Assembly (NCBI RefSeq): GCF_947242115.1
Contig: NC_074720.1
Span: forward strand, 31,720,645 to 31,784,644
DNA: 64,000 bases
Source: Biomphalaria glabrata
Lineage: Eukaryota > Mollusca > Gastropoda > Planorbidae
Direction: 5' to 3'
Every line of letters starts with the position of its first letter. Within the stretch, counting starts at the first letter, position 1. This document shows, piece after piece, positions 10,761 through 21,032 of the stretch. The notes beneath the pieces were generated by a model. The model saw only the letters and a program-made list of their open reading frames with translations. It was not told the DNA's origin and did no database searches. A program made the position numbers and the translations under genes.

Positions 10761-12099
10761 TGACAGGTTTCCCCATAAGCTGGGCACTGACGAGAAATGA
10801 CCTTGGTTTTTTACTAAACATTTTATAATTTGTATTGTTACTATTGATAATATTTTCAATTGAACATTCTGTTGTGTTAAACATGTATTCAGTTTACTCA
10901 TTTGTTTAGTGAGAAAGAGAACTCATTTGTTTAGTGAGAAAGAGAAATCATTTGTATAGTCAATTCATATCTCAAAGCTTTCAAGGAGGAAGCTGTGTGT
11001 GTTTTGAGTGGCTGGTAGTGCAGTGTATGTGTATGAAATGACCAGCGGACCTTCAGTGTGCATGGTTGAGTGAACAGCAGTGTGTCAGGACTGTGTGTAA
11101 AAGGAAGTGAAGCTCATGTTTTAGTGTGTCTATTACAGTGTTCTAATCTGCATTACGATTAATATAACACTGTAACATCGGGATTGCAGCATACCCAGTT
11201 AGTCTTCCATCTAGCTTTATAATCATTACAATAGTGAATAGTAGGCCTATATACCATTAAACACAATTTATGTTTATATTCTTTAATATTTAAAACAAAA
11301 GTAAACTTAAGTAGCTAACACACAGTAAAACACACGAACAATGTAAATAGGACATGTTTATTGCACATATGTATGTTCAACAGGATTCAAATAAAAACCG
11401 ATTACATAAAAAAAATTGAAAATCTTACATCCCTTTGCTAATAATAATACTCTCCCCTGTCGATTGTTAGCCAGGGCTATGCTGAAATAAAGTTAAAAAA
11501 AAAAAAAAATACAGCGTCAACGCGTGTGGAATAAATAGGCCTTTCTGTCCACATCCAACTAGAGCTCATATAATGCCTGAAATGATAATTCCTTACGGAA
11601 CCAAAACGAAGGCATTGAAATTAAAGATTAAAAAAAAAACATTTAGAACTTTCGCTCTGGTCTACAAGTGTTCTGATAAAGGAGACGCTAGACTACACCT
11701 ATCCCACCTCACTTTGACATCCTATTTTATTTGAGCTGCCTATGCATACTTTCAACTGCGACAAATGGGTGACCAGTTTATAAATGCTTTGAGATTTGAT
11801 ATGTCTCACAACTCTTAGAATGGCAGTGAATTGGGCTTAGCGTGATTAATATGGTTGATTTATTACAATATTTCATTTTAAATAGCTCTTCTTTGAAAGC
11901 TACTTAGATCTAAGTAGATCACTCTTGCTGTCAATATCAATCATGTTAAGTATAATGTGAATTGAACTTTAGGAATCATAGCCTAAAATAAACTGAACAT
12001 TCTACATACGCGAGAATGATAGGGCCTAGATAATTTTAAAAACTTGATGGCATTACAAATTAGTGTATTTATACTATACATTCTATTTCATTTATCAAA
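10761..12099. other. No gene seen; small duplications
   Basis: Low-complexity intergenic DNA. ACTCATTTGTTTAGTGAGAAA is nearly duplicated at about 10900/10920. At 11450-11510 a segment ending ATGCTGAAATAAAG plus an A run may be an old LINE 3' end. Confidence 0.4.
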
Positions 12100-12369
12100 C
12101 ATTTTATTTGCTTAGGCGTTTTAAATTAGGCTTTTTTAAAACACGTATCTCGCATGTGGAAAAAGCACGTGCCAAAGGCGTGAATGACAGCCTTCCAAGA
12201 AGGCTTTTAATGATCAACACAGGCGCCATTTTTCCCTCGCTGGTATGGAGGAAGAGAGCTGGCAGCCTATGCCTTCTGAAAGAAATTGTTAGAGAACTTT
12301 CATGAAGGCAGCGGGACACACATTTGATTAAGTCCTTGTTGAAGACAGGTGCAGAAGAGGTAAATAACA
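12100..12369 (+). other. Possible 5' exon upstream of 12833
   Basis: A patch richer in GC than its surroundings, with an E-box (CACGTG), GCGCCATTTTTCC and a donor-like GAAGAG|GTAAAT at 12363. Joining this end to the exon at 12833 would keep a phase-0 frame over its last 17 codons, but that frame has no start and meets a stop further upstream. It may be an untranslated first exon or nothing. Confidence 0.25.
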
Positions 12370-12832
12370 TTTTAATAGACCTCTATCTGACAAAATGTTT
12401 GCACTTGATGTGCCAAAATATGCAGGTCGCAATTGGATTTGCACAGAAGTCTAGTTATTTGAAACACAGCCCTCATGCTTAATCATCAAAGACATGGCCA
12501 TCATTATTAGTGTATTCAATGCATTGAGATCAATAGAGATCGACATATAAGCAGTTTAACATATTTAATAAATAACAATTTAAAGAAACAAATTTTGGTA
12601 ATTTTGTTAGATATTTTTGTTTTAAAAAAGATATACCGGTATCTAGTATTACAAGTGACCCAATTTTTTACTTTCAGGTACCTGGAAAATGAGTAAGTTG
12701 TTACAGCTAGTTAAGCATAAAACATTTTTTGTTTGTGCTTATATTGATAATTAGTTGTTAATATTTTGCTATTAATAAATATGTAAACATTGTAAATAGA
12801 AAAGTGACTAGCTTTCCTTATCATATTTACAG
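12370..12832. other. No coding seen
   Basis: AT-rich sequence. It ends in a good acceptor, CATATTTACAG, for the next exon. Confidence 0.4.
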
Positions 12833-13138
12833 CTACCAAAAGATTTAGAAGCATTTAAAAAATGTTTTAAAGTAAAACATGATAAAAACTCTCATATGAA
12901 CTTCCCAAGTGCTGAACTATTTTTCAACCTGGAAGAAAAACTCAATGAAATTTTGCTGCAAGAATTAGAAGAAAAATGTCAAACATCAAGAGAATCAATT
13001 TTACAACAAATAATAAGAATAGCATGCTTCACCATTAACCCGACATTTAAAAAAGAAGGAAAGAAAGACACAGGAAGTTATGTTTATTCATCAGTAGATG
13101 ACAAGTTGAAGTTTTATGCCATCTGTCATTCAAAATGA
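12833..13138 (+). CDS. Candidate 3'-terminal exon of an unrecognised host gene
   Basis: A polypyrimidine-rich acceptor (CATATTTACAG) opens a frame of 101 codons that starts LPKDLEAFKKCFK and ends FYAICHSK at a stop. I do not recognise the family. The product is lysine- and glutamate-rich. A probably helical stretch of about 35 residues (NLEEKLNEILLQELEEKC and following) sits in the middle, and there are four cysteines (one each in FKKCFK, EEKCQ, IACFT and AICHS). The frame is open from the splice site, and the ATG at 12896 is internal, so the coding part should continue from an upstream exon that I could not place. A SINE follows at 13190, and AATAAA occurs at about 13307, suitable for a 3' UTR. 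It could instead be a chance frame in AT-rich DNA. Confidence 0.4.
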   Translation, partial: LPKDLEAFKKCFKVKHDKNSHMNFPSAELFFNLEEKLNEILLQELEEKCQTSRESILQQIIRIACFTINPTFKKEGKKDTGSYVYSSVDDKLKFYAICHSK

Positions 13139-13189
13139 AAGTGACGCCTCCCCTTCACAAGTTTTCATGGGAGTACAATTCAGAAATGA

Positions 13190-13310
13190 GGAGTGGTGGC
13201 TGAGTGGTTGGCTTCCAAACCAGGTACCAGGTTTGAATTCTGGAGAATTTTTTTTTAATTTTGGGATATTTGGTTCATGGGCCACAGGAACAGATGACGT
13301 TTTACATCAA
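13190..13310 (+). repeat. SINE-A copy
   Basis: Head with GGCTGAGTGGTTGGCTTCC (A box) and GGTTTGAATTC (B box), then a shortened body ending ACATCAATAAAC. It may provide the poly(A) signal of the preceding exon. Confidence 0.7.
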
Positions 13311-13544
13311 TAAACATTTCAGGTGGACCAATTATTATAGGCTAATCAACAGAAAGACTAATCTGAGTTAAGTATTTCACTACCTTCTGAAAAAGAGCAA
13401 AAAAAACTAATAAGATGATTTTAATAAATTACAAAAAGTAAGAAAGATATTGTGTCCCATCCACATGGGTTCTCTAAACATATTACAATATGGAAACATT
13501 ATTAATGAGTGCTTTACCAAAGATACAGAGAACGGAAATGAAAA
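13311..13544. other. No gene seen
   Basis: AT-rich. Confidence 0.35.
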
Positions 13545-13815
13545 ACATGTTTTAAGAAAGACAGTCCAATAGCTTCCACTGCACAATCTTGTGCTCAATG
13601 GAAATATACTAGATCTAGCATGTTTTAAGTAAGAATAAGCTTACACTACACAATCTTGTGCTCAATGGAAATATACTAGATGTAGCATGTTTTAAGTAAG
13701 AAAGACAGTCCAATAATTTATATTGTATCATCTTGTCTCATTTGCAATGTACTAGATTTAGCATGTTTTAAGAAAGACAGTCCAATAGCTTATACTGCAC
13801 CATCTTGTGCTGGCA
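13545..13815. repeat. Irregular tandem repeat, about 3.5 copies
   Basis: Units of roughly 70-90 bp share AATCTTGTGCTCAATGGAAA, ATACTAGAT and TAGCATGTTTTAAG. They are diverged from one another and vary in length. Confidence 0.75.
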
Positions 13816-15059
13816 GCTCGGGGAGACCCATTGATTGATTTTAAATCAAAGAAACAATTTTGTTCATAAAGGGTTAGTACATGGGCATTGACCATTTCAA
13901 TGTGTGCTCCATTTTACCCACTTACACAAGAATTTTATTGTAGATTTTTCTTCAAAACATTAAGTTAGTTATTTTAAATGAGAAATAAATATTGTGATTT
14001 TAAGTTTTTTTTTATTTGGAACATGAATGAGGTTGGGACATGGTATACAATGCTTTAAATTTACTCAAATAACTTGGATTATTTGAAGCTTTTACATTTA
14101 GAAGGATAATAATTAATACATAATATTCTTTAGTTGAAACATTATGTGATGTTTATTTTTTTACATGTTGTGATTGTACAATATTTATGGGACACTAACA
14201 AATGTATACTGTTCATCCTTGTATGAATTGTAAGTTTAACATTGTTACATAATAATACACTTTAATGCATGATTTATTTATTTGAATATGATTGATAATA
14301 ATTGTTCCCTAATATTCTGAATGATTATACCTTAGATTATTATTATCTACATATATATAATAAGAAAAGGACAATGTATATTATTATATTACTCGTATAG
14401 TATTTATCTCTCTATAATTTGAAAAGGGACATTAAATAAATAATGCATTTCTATTATTTGTACTTGTATGAATTTTAAGTTTTTACCCATTTTATGTATA
14501 ATTTATCTTTTAATATAGATTGATATTTCATATTTTTTCACTTTCAATTGTGATAATATTAATTTTGTTTTTATTTCAATAATATTAAAAAAAATATCAG
14601 AAGTTTTCTTATGATGTTTCAAATACAATATGTGTTTTGTCTAATTATCTATTATCAATAGTATAGATAAAGTATTCAATAAGTACTCTAATTCAATGTC
14701 CTAATAGGCTTATGTTTCTTTTTATATATCTGAACAATATTTTTTTTCTTATTTTATTTATGGTTATCACAACATTACTAAAAACAACAATAATATGGTA
14801 TGTAATTTGTTTATATAGTATATTAAGTACGCTTTAAATTACTACAACCAGACTAATGTGAGGAAAAAGTGGATTTTAAGCTTGAAAAAAAAAGTTATAA
14901 TTCACTAATATGCTCATTTTTAACCAAACAGCAACATATTTTAAAGATTTGATTAGGGCACTGCACTTTTTTTTTTTAGCTTTTGCAAACTATACTTTAA
15001 TTTTAAACATATTTATATAATGTTAATAAAACTAAAGACAAAAAAAAAAAAAAACAACA
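13816..15059. other. AT-rich desert
   Basis: About 1.2 kb of very AT-rich sequence with homopolymer runs; no exon, RNA gene or repeat boundary seen. Confidence 0.5.
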
Positions 15060-15551
15060 TCCAGCAGAGTAGACATAATGATAAAGGAGGAGGGCCAGGC
15101 GTAGGGCTAGCAACCCTAATTACAGAAAGCTGACAAAAGACAACTGAAAACTTTGTCCTGAGAGCAGATGGTTCTTCTTCCCAAAGAATAATGAAGCAAG
15201 GCTGAATATCCTTGTAGCAACCAGGACACCAAATGCATATCAGAAAATGAGGACCATGTATGAAAGTGGAAAATAAATGCAGGAGGCAGCTGAAATAAGA
15301 AAGAACAACATCTCAATAATGGACCTTAGTGAAACAAGATGGACCCAAGCAGGACAGTTTGAACTGATGCCAACTTGTACACTTCATGGACCCAAGCAGG
15401 ACAGTTTCAACTGATGCCAACTTATACACTTCATGAGGAGAATGATGCTTCACACACACAAGGAGTAAAAGGCACTAATGGGATGAGAAGCCCATACTTT
15501 AGAACTAACAAGCAAAGAATACACCTGAATCTCATTCACTGCTATACTCGC
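15060..15551 (+). pseudogene. LINE-2 endonuclease region, 5' part
   Basis: An old LINE on the plus strand. Decayed frames read RTMYESGK, then RKNNISIMDLSETRWTQAGQ and ASHTQGV. This is the N-terminal part of an APE-type endonuclease, whose family signature includes L(S/Q)ETRW. A stretch of about 46 bp (CCCAAGCAGGACAGTTT and what follows) is duplicated in tandem. The domain stops at GCTATACTCGC and resumes at 18920 with the same 11 bases, so another LINE has split it. It is clearly dead: stops and frameshifts run throughout. Confidence 0.75.
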
Positions 15552-17225
15552 CTGTGGGACATGACCTGTTTCCCAACAGCGGCAGAGGAGAATATAGAGT
15601 TCAGGGAGCAGGAGTGATTCGTTGACTTTCACTACTTCCACTGGGATACCATCACTCCCAGGAGATTTTCTATTTTTTAAGCAGTTAATGGCTTTTTTGA
15701 GGTCACTAAGGCTCGGAAGCTCATCTAGGCATTCCAGTACTGGAAGATCTGGTAGAGAAGCCAGGGCGACATCGTCTACTGTATTCTGTGTGGCATAGAC
15801 TTCGAGGTAGTGTTCTGTCCATCGTTCTAGCTGCTTGGTTTGATCTGTAATTTTTTCTCCTGATTTGGATAGAAGGGGGGCAGGCTTAGACGCTGCTGGA
15901 CCCAGGGCCGCTTTAATGACATCAAATAGAGCTTTGCTATTTCCTGAGTGGAGACTGTCTTGGATTCTGTTGCAGGTATCCCTCCAGAAGTTGTTAGCAC
16001 ATTTTCTAGCCATTTGTTTTGCCTCTTTATTAGCACTTTTGAAGGCCTCCAGAGATTTTGGATTAGGCTTTGTCTTGTGAGCGAGGTGTGCAGATCGTTT
16101 TTTCTCGATGCAAGGTTCCATATGTGCTAGATTCGCCTCAAACCAGTCTACATTTTTGTGTTTTTGAGGCCCAAAGGCGGTGATTGCCGAACTGTAGATT
16201 ACGTCTCTTAATTTCTCCCATCTGATCGAGATGTCTTCTTCATCACTTAACGAGGGGATTGAACTGTTCAGGAGCTCGCCAAAGAGTGCACACTTCTCTG
16301 GGTCACCTACATGGTTGACGTTAATTCGCCTAGTTCTGGGTTGAGTGGAAGTGTAAGCCTTCTTGAAAAGTAGTTTGATTTTGCTTAGCACTAGTGAATG
16401 GTCTGAGTTGCAGTCCGCACTATGGTATGAACGGGTGTGGATGACACTTTTCAGATCCATCCTTCGGGTGATGCAGAGGTCAAGCTGGTGCCACCTTTTT
16501 GAGCGTGGGTGCTGCCAAGAGACTTTATGGCGTTCCTTGCCAGAGAAGAATGTATTTGTTACACACAGTTCATGAGAGCTACAGAACTCAAGTAGCCTTT
16601 GGCCATTGTCATTTATTTTGCCAACACCATGGGGTCCCAAGCATTTTGGCCATGCATCATTTCCATCACCAACACGGGCATTAAAGTCTCCATTTATATA
16701 GAGGTGCTCGGACTTTGGAATACTTTTAATTACGTCCTCTAGAGCTTGAAAGAATCTGTCTTTGTCCTCTTCTGGTGCAGCAAGGGTTGGTGAGTAAGCA
16801 CAGATTATATTAACTTTGCCTTGCGGTGATGCAAATTTCATGTGTGCTACTCTTTCATTGCCAATGGGAAACATTGCAATGCAGGGGACGAGACTGTTTC
16901 TTATTGCAAAGCCGACGCCATGTATTCTAGGGCTTTGTTCTGGTTTTCCTTGCCAGTAGAATGTATAGTTGCTTTCTGTAAGAGATCCACTGTCTGCCAG
17001 TCTGGTTTCTTGCAGGCAGGCCACATCAATGTTTAGTCTGCTGAGTTCTCTGTCGATGATAGCTGTTTGTCGCATGTCGGTGACGAGTTCAGGGTCAGTA
17101 TTGAAGCCAGGACACATTGTCCGTATGTTCCAGCTTGCTAAACGCATTAATGTTGAGGGTTTTCTTTTCATTTTATTTGCAGGTGCGGGTGAGCAGCTTG
17201 CTTTTTGATTTTGTCTTAGCACCAA
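15552..17225 (-). CDS. LINE-1 endonuclease and start of RT region
   Basis: About 558 codons of open frame make the N-terminal half of a non-LTR retrotransposon polyprotein. APE-type endonuclease motifs come in order: LASWNIRTM near residue 28, CLQETRL near 70, YINGDFNARVGDG near 175 and NSDHSLVL near 275. These supply the usual Asn, Glu, Asp and His active-site positions. A linker follows, with a lysine-rich helical part and the WTEHY and SPGSDGIPVEV blocks that precede the RT fingers. The enzyme nicks target DNA for reverse transcription. The start at the ATG at 17225 is a guess; SWNIRTM lies just downstream. The frame runs on past 15552 into flanking DNA, which is not part of the protein. 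The C-terminal half lies on the other strand from 17353, so this copy cannot make one intact polyprotein. Confidence 0.85.
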
Positions 17226-17352
17226 GCACCCAGTGGTGCGGCAAGCTGTGGCGGGATAGCACTTTATTGTCCGAGGGCTGCTCGGCTTAAGGCAGGCAGT
17301 AGCTATCCAGTGAGGCTAAAAAGCCCCTCCTACCGTCAAGAGTGGTCCCTGG

Positions 17353-18906
17353 CGTGACGCAACTATAGTCACAATATACAAGAACAAAGGGGATCGGAGT
17401 GATTGCAACAACTATAGGGGTATCTCTCTCCTCAGTATAGTGGGCAAGATCTTTGCTAGAGTGGCACTATCCAGGCTGCAAGTGATAGCTTCTAGAGTCT
17501 ACCCAGAGTCTCAGTGTGGATTCAGGAGTGGTAGGTCCACTATAGACATGATATCTTCTCTACGACTACTGCAGGAGAAATTTAGAGAGAGAGACAGACC
17601 CCTTTACATTGTTTTTGTCGATCTGACTAAAGCTTTTGACATGGTCAGCAGAAGTGGCCTTTTCAAACTCCTGAGGAAAATAGGTTGCCCTCCCAAACTA
17701 CTGAAGTTAATTGAATGTTTTCACGAGGAAACTAAATGTACTGTCAAATTCAATGGAGCCCAATCAGCACCTTTTGAGGTTTGCAGTGGTGTCAAGCAGG
17801 GATGTGTGCTCGCACCTACTCTGTTTGGCATATTCTTCTCCTGTCTACTGCATTATGCGTACAGCGACATAAACGAAGGTGTGTTTCTCCATACAAGATC
17901 CTCTGGAAAACTATTTAATGTATCAAGGCTGCGGGCAAAAACCAAGGTTAGGAAGCTACTCGTCAGGGAACTCCTGTATGCTGATGATGCAGCTATTGTG
18001 GCTGATTCTGATATTCAGCTACAGTCCATGGTTGACAAACTATCTGCTGCTTGCCAGAAGTTCGGCTTAAACATCAGTCAAAGCAAGACTAAGATACTTG
18101 TCCAAAACACAAACACTGCACCTCAAGTAAGCATTAATGGCCAACCACTAGAAATTGTTGATCACTTTTGTTACCTTGGCTCCATCATATCCAACAACAC
18201 TCTACTGGATAAAGACATAAACAACAGGATAGCCAAGGCAATGGCCACCATGTCACGGTTGCAGAAAAGAGTCTGGGACAACATATTGCTGACTAGCAGT
18301 ACTAAAGCCCTAGTCTACCGGACCTGTGTGTTGAGCACCTTGCTGTACGGAAGTGAAACATGGTCAACCTACTCATGGCAGGAAAAAAAGCTGAATGTCT
18401 TCCACCTCCGATGCCTAAGGCGGATCTTTAAAATAAGGTGGCAAGATAAGATAACAAATGAGGAAGTGCTACATAGAGCAGGATGCCAGGACATCCGCTC
18501 TGTTATCAGCAGCAGACGCCTTGGCTGGCTTGGCCACGTTCGTAGAATGCCAGTAGGTCGACTTCCACAGGACATCCTGTATGGCGATCTAATTGAAGGC
18601 AGGAGAGCCGCTGGTCGCCCACTTTTACGTTATACGGATGTATGCAAACGCGACATGAAGCTCTTCAAAATCGACACTGGCAACTGGGAAGAGGTGGCAC
18701 TGGACAGATCCACATGGAGAGAGAGCATAAAGGAAGGGTCACAGATTGCAGATGTCATACACAACAGAAGCAGAAAGAAGGGTGAAAATGCAACGGCGCC
18801 TGGTGATTTTATATGCCCAACCTGTGATCGCAGCTGTGTATCAAGGATTGGCCTCTTTAGTCACGCAAGAAGTTGCAAAGGGAAAAGATCGTCTCACGAG
18901 ACGTAA
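17353..18906 (+). CDS. LINE-1 reverse transcriptase half with C-terminal Cys/His motif
   Basis: Open frame of about 517 codons counted from the inversion joint; the first ATG is at 17440. RT motifs in order: NNYRGISLLS, QCGFRSGRST, FVDLTKAFDMV (motif A), SGVKQGCVLAPTLFGIFF (motif B), LLYADDAAIVAD (motif C, catalytic Asp pair) and FCYLGSII. After the RT come YGSETW, WQDKITNEEVLHRAG, RRLGWLGHVRRM and GRPLLRYTDVCKRDMK, typical of LINE C-terminal regions. It ends with ICPTCDRSCVSRIGLFSHA, then RSC, a C2H2-like finger that could bind nucleic acid. The RT copies LINE RNA at the nick. Lacking its own start region after the inversion, the frame is probably unexpressed, although no stop interrupts it. 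Confidence 0.88.
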   Translation, partial: RDATIVTIYKNKGDRSDCNNYRGISLLSIVGKIFARVALSRLQVIASRVYPESQCGFRSGRSTIDMISSLRLLQEKFRERDRPLYIVFVDLTKAFDMVSRSGLFKLLRKIGCPPKLLKLIECFHEETKCTVKFNGAQSAPFEVCSGVKQGCVLAPTLFGIFFSCLLHYAYSDINEGVFLHTRSSGKLFNVSRLRAKTKVRKLLVRELLYADDAAIVADSDIQLQSMVDKLSAACQKFGLNISQSKTKILVQNTNTAPQVSINGQPLEIVDHFCYLGSIISNNTLLDKDINNRIAKAMATMSRLQKRVWDNILLTSSTKALVYRTCVLSTLLYGSETWSTYSWQEKKLNVFHLRCLRRIFKIRWQDKITNEEVLHRAGCQDIRSVISSRRLGWLGHVRRMPVGRLPQDILYGDLIEGRRAAGRPLLRYTDVCKRDMKLFKIDTGNWEEVALDRSTWRESIKEGSQIADVIHNRSRKKGENATAPGDFICPTCDRSCVSRIGLFSHARSCKGKRSSHET

Positions 18907-18919
18907 AATGCCACAGATA

Positions 18920-19247
18920 GCTATACTCGCACAAATGATGGTGAGGTGAAAGGGAAAAAAATCATTTTACTGTAGGTTGCAAATGATCCTTGCTACATAA
19001 CCAAACATAGATATTACTGTCCTAATGGAAGACCTAAATGCAAATACAGGAGGTGATAACTCTGGATAGGAGGAGATCATGGGCACCTAAGCTCTTGAAG
19101 AATTAAACAAAAAGGAGAGAGATTCCTATACGTATGTGTTCTCAACAACTTGATTATACAAGGCAGTTTATTTTACCACCAAAGTATCACTTTGGAGATC
19201 AGCAGACATTAGGACTGAAAACAAGATCAATCATATTTGCATAAGCA
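18920..19247 (+). pseudogene. LINE-2 endonuclease region, 3' part
   Basis: Continues the endonuclease interrupted at 15551. CYTRTNDGEVK resumes at the duplicated target, then LMEDLNANTGGDNSG (the ASP-ASN block of the fold), GERF and LNNLIIQGSLF. The frame is broken several times. The end of the domain passes into the tandem array below, whose unit still contains LINE-2 sequence (RVRKMAFT). Confidence 0.7.
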
Positions 19248-20567
19248 AAATGTTTAGACAACTCTTAAAAAATGTGAGAGTAAGAAAGATGGCCTTCACC
19301 TAAGCTTAAACTCAAAGAACTACCGAGACTTAGGCAGACAAATGGATGGATGCCTTTGAAAATAATTATGAAACGGTCAAAGTGAAGAAGAAAGATTACT
19401 TGTAATGGTTTGTCACCCACATGCTAGCATCAAGCATGTTTCAGTGGGGAAATGGAACAAATTAAGACCATGTATTGAATTTGATGCTGCTAAATGTTTA
19501 GACAATTCTTACAAGATTTTAGAGTAAGAAAGGTGGCCTTCACATAAGCTTAAACTCAAAGAACTACCGAGACTTAGGCAGACAAATGGATGGATGCTTT
19601 TGACAGAAAAATGGATGGATGCCTTTGAAAATAATTATGAAACGGTCAAAGTGAAGAAGAAAGATTACTTGTAATGGTTTGTCACCCACATGCTAGCATC
19701 AAGCATGTTTCAGTGGGGAAATGGAACAAATTAAGACCATGTATTGAATTTGATGCTGCTAAATGATTAGACAATTCTTACAAGATTTTAGAGTAAGAAA
19801 GGTGGCCTTCACCTAAGCTTAAACTCAAAGAACTACCGAGACTTAGGCAGACAAATGGATGGATGCTTTTGACAGAAAAATGGATGGATGCCTTTGAAAA
19901 TAATTATGAAACGGTCAAAGTGAAGAAGAAAGATTACTTGTAATGGTTTGTCACCCACATGCTAGCATCAAGCATGTTTCAGTGGGGAAATGGAACAAAT
20001 TAAGACCATGTATTGAATTTGATGCTGCTAAATGTTTAGACAATTCTTACAAGATTTTAGAGTAAGAAAGGTGGCCTTCACCTAAGCTTAAACTCAAAGA
20101 ACTACCGAGACTTAGGCAGACAAATGGATGGATGCTTTTGACAGAAAAATGGATGAATGCCTTTGAAAATAATTATGAAACGGTCAAAGTGAAGAAGAAA
20201 GATTACTTGTAATGGTTTGTCACCCACATGCTAGCATCAAGCATGTTTCAGTGGGGAAATGGAACAAATTAAGACCATGTATTGAATTTGATGCTGCTAA
20301 ATGTTTAGACAATTCTTACAAGATTTTAGAGTAAGAAAGGTGGCCTTCACCTAAGCTTAAACTCAAAGAACTACCGAGACTTAGGCAGACAAATGGATGG
20401 ATGCTTTTGACAGAAAAATGGATGGATGCCTTTGAAAATAATTATGAAACGGTCAAAGTGAAGAAGAAAGATTACTTGTAATGGTTTGTCACCCACATGC
20501 TAGCATCAAGCATGTTTCAGTGGGGAAATGGAACAAATTAAGACCATGTATTGAATTTGATGCTGCT
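19248..20567. repeat. 269-bp tandem array, five units
   Basis: Units start AAATG(T/A)TTAGAC at 19248, 19492, 19761, 20030 and 20299. The last three intervals are exactly 269 bp; the first unit lacks a 25-bp internal duplication (TGACAGAAAAATGGATGG). The units are nearly identical, so the expansion is recent. The first unit merges with LINE-2 endonuclease sequence, so the array seems to have grown out of the LINE remnant. Confidence 0.92.
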
Positions 20568-21032
20568 GTGTGCCCTGGCTGCGAAGGGTCTTTTCTATTA
20601 ATCCCTAACTTTGACATGAAAGATGAAGACTTCTCTTGAAGGATCATCAAACCTTGTAGCTGTTTCATGATCAGGTCTGAAATATGGGTTGACCTCAGGT
20701 AAGCAATCAGCTTTTCCAGTAGATCCATATCGCATGAGTAACAGAAAAACTTACAGACACCTCTATAATTGCTCAGATAGGCATCTCCAAACAAATACTT
20801 CACTTCATCTTTTGTCTCACCATTGTCAAAAAAAAAAAGTACATTTGATCTCAGTCACTAAAGTGCAAGATTTTAGCAAATTTGTTGAGGTGGCAATCAT
20901 GACTTTCCCCCAAGTCTTTCTAGGACTGTCAGAAAGTTAACATTTTTGGCATTTGCACTGGGTATTTTCCTAGATGATAAAAACTTGGTTAACTTTATCT
21001 GTGCCCTGCTAGAAAAATCCAGTTTTATTTGT
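20568..21032 (-). pseudogene. Possible decayed coding sequence, minus strand
   Basis: Minus-strand frames here look protein-like but are not in one frame: IKLTKFLSSRKIPSANAKNV, then NFLTVLERLGGK, and later ETKDEVKYLFGDAYLSNY followed by MDLLEKLIAYLRSTHISDL. They lie directly downstream of the small gene at 21033-22001. They could be its former 3' exons or an unrelated dead element. I do not recognise the protein. Confidence 0.25.

Larger units (their letters stand above)
15552..18919. mobile_element. LINE-1 copy with inverted 5' half, nested in LINE-2
   Basis: The insertion is 3.37 kb and is flanked by perfect 11-bp duplications GCTATACTCGC (15541-15551 and 18920-18930). The left half (to about 17352) encodes the endonuclease part on the minus strand. 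The right half encodes the reverse transcriptase on the plus strand and ends with ACGTAAAATGCCACAGATA, the family 3' end also seen at 41937. The last minus-strand residues, CWETGHVPQ, and the first plus-strand residues, RDATIVTIYKNKG, are neighbours in this protein family. This is the expected structure after twin priming during target-primed reverse transcription. Both halves are open without stops, so the insertion is young. Clade is unassigned (RTE/CR1/Jockey group). Confidence 0.88.

Noticed and set aside
12679-12693. Mini-exon GTACCTGGAAAATGA between acceptor- and donor-like sites
   Set aside because: In the frame needed by the exon at 12833 it ends in a stop; other phases break the downstream frame.
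15865-17208. Several plus-strand frames opposite the endonuclease half
   Set aside because: Shadows of the minus-strand LINE coding sequence.
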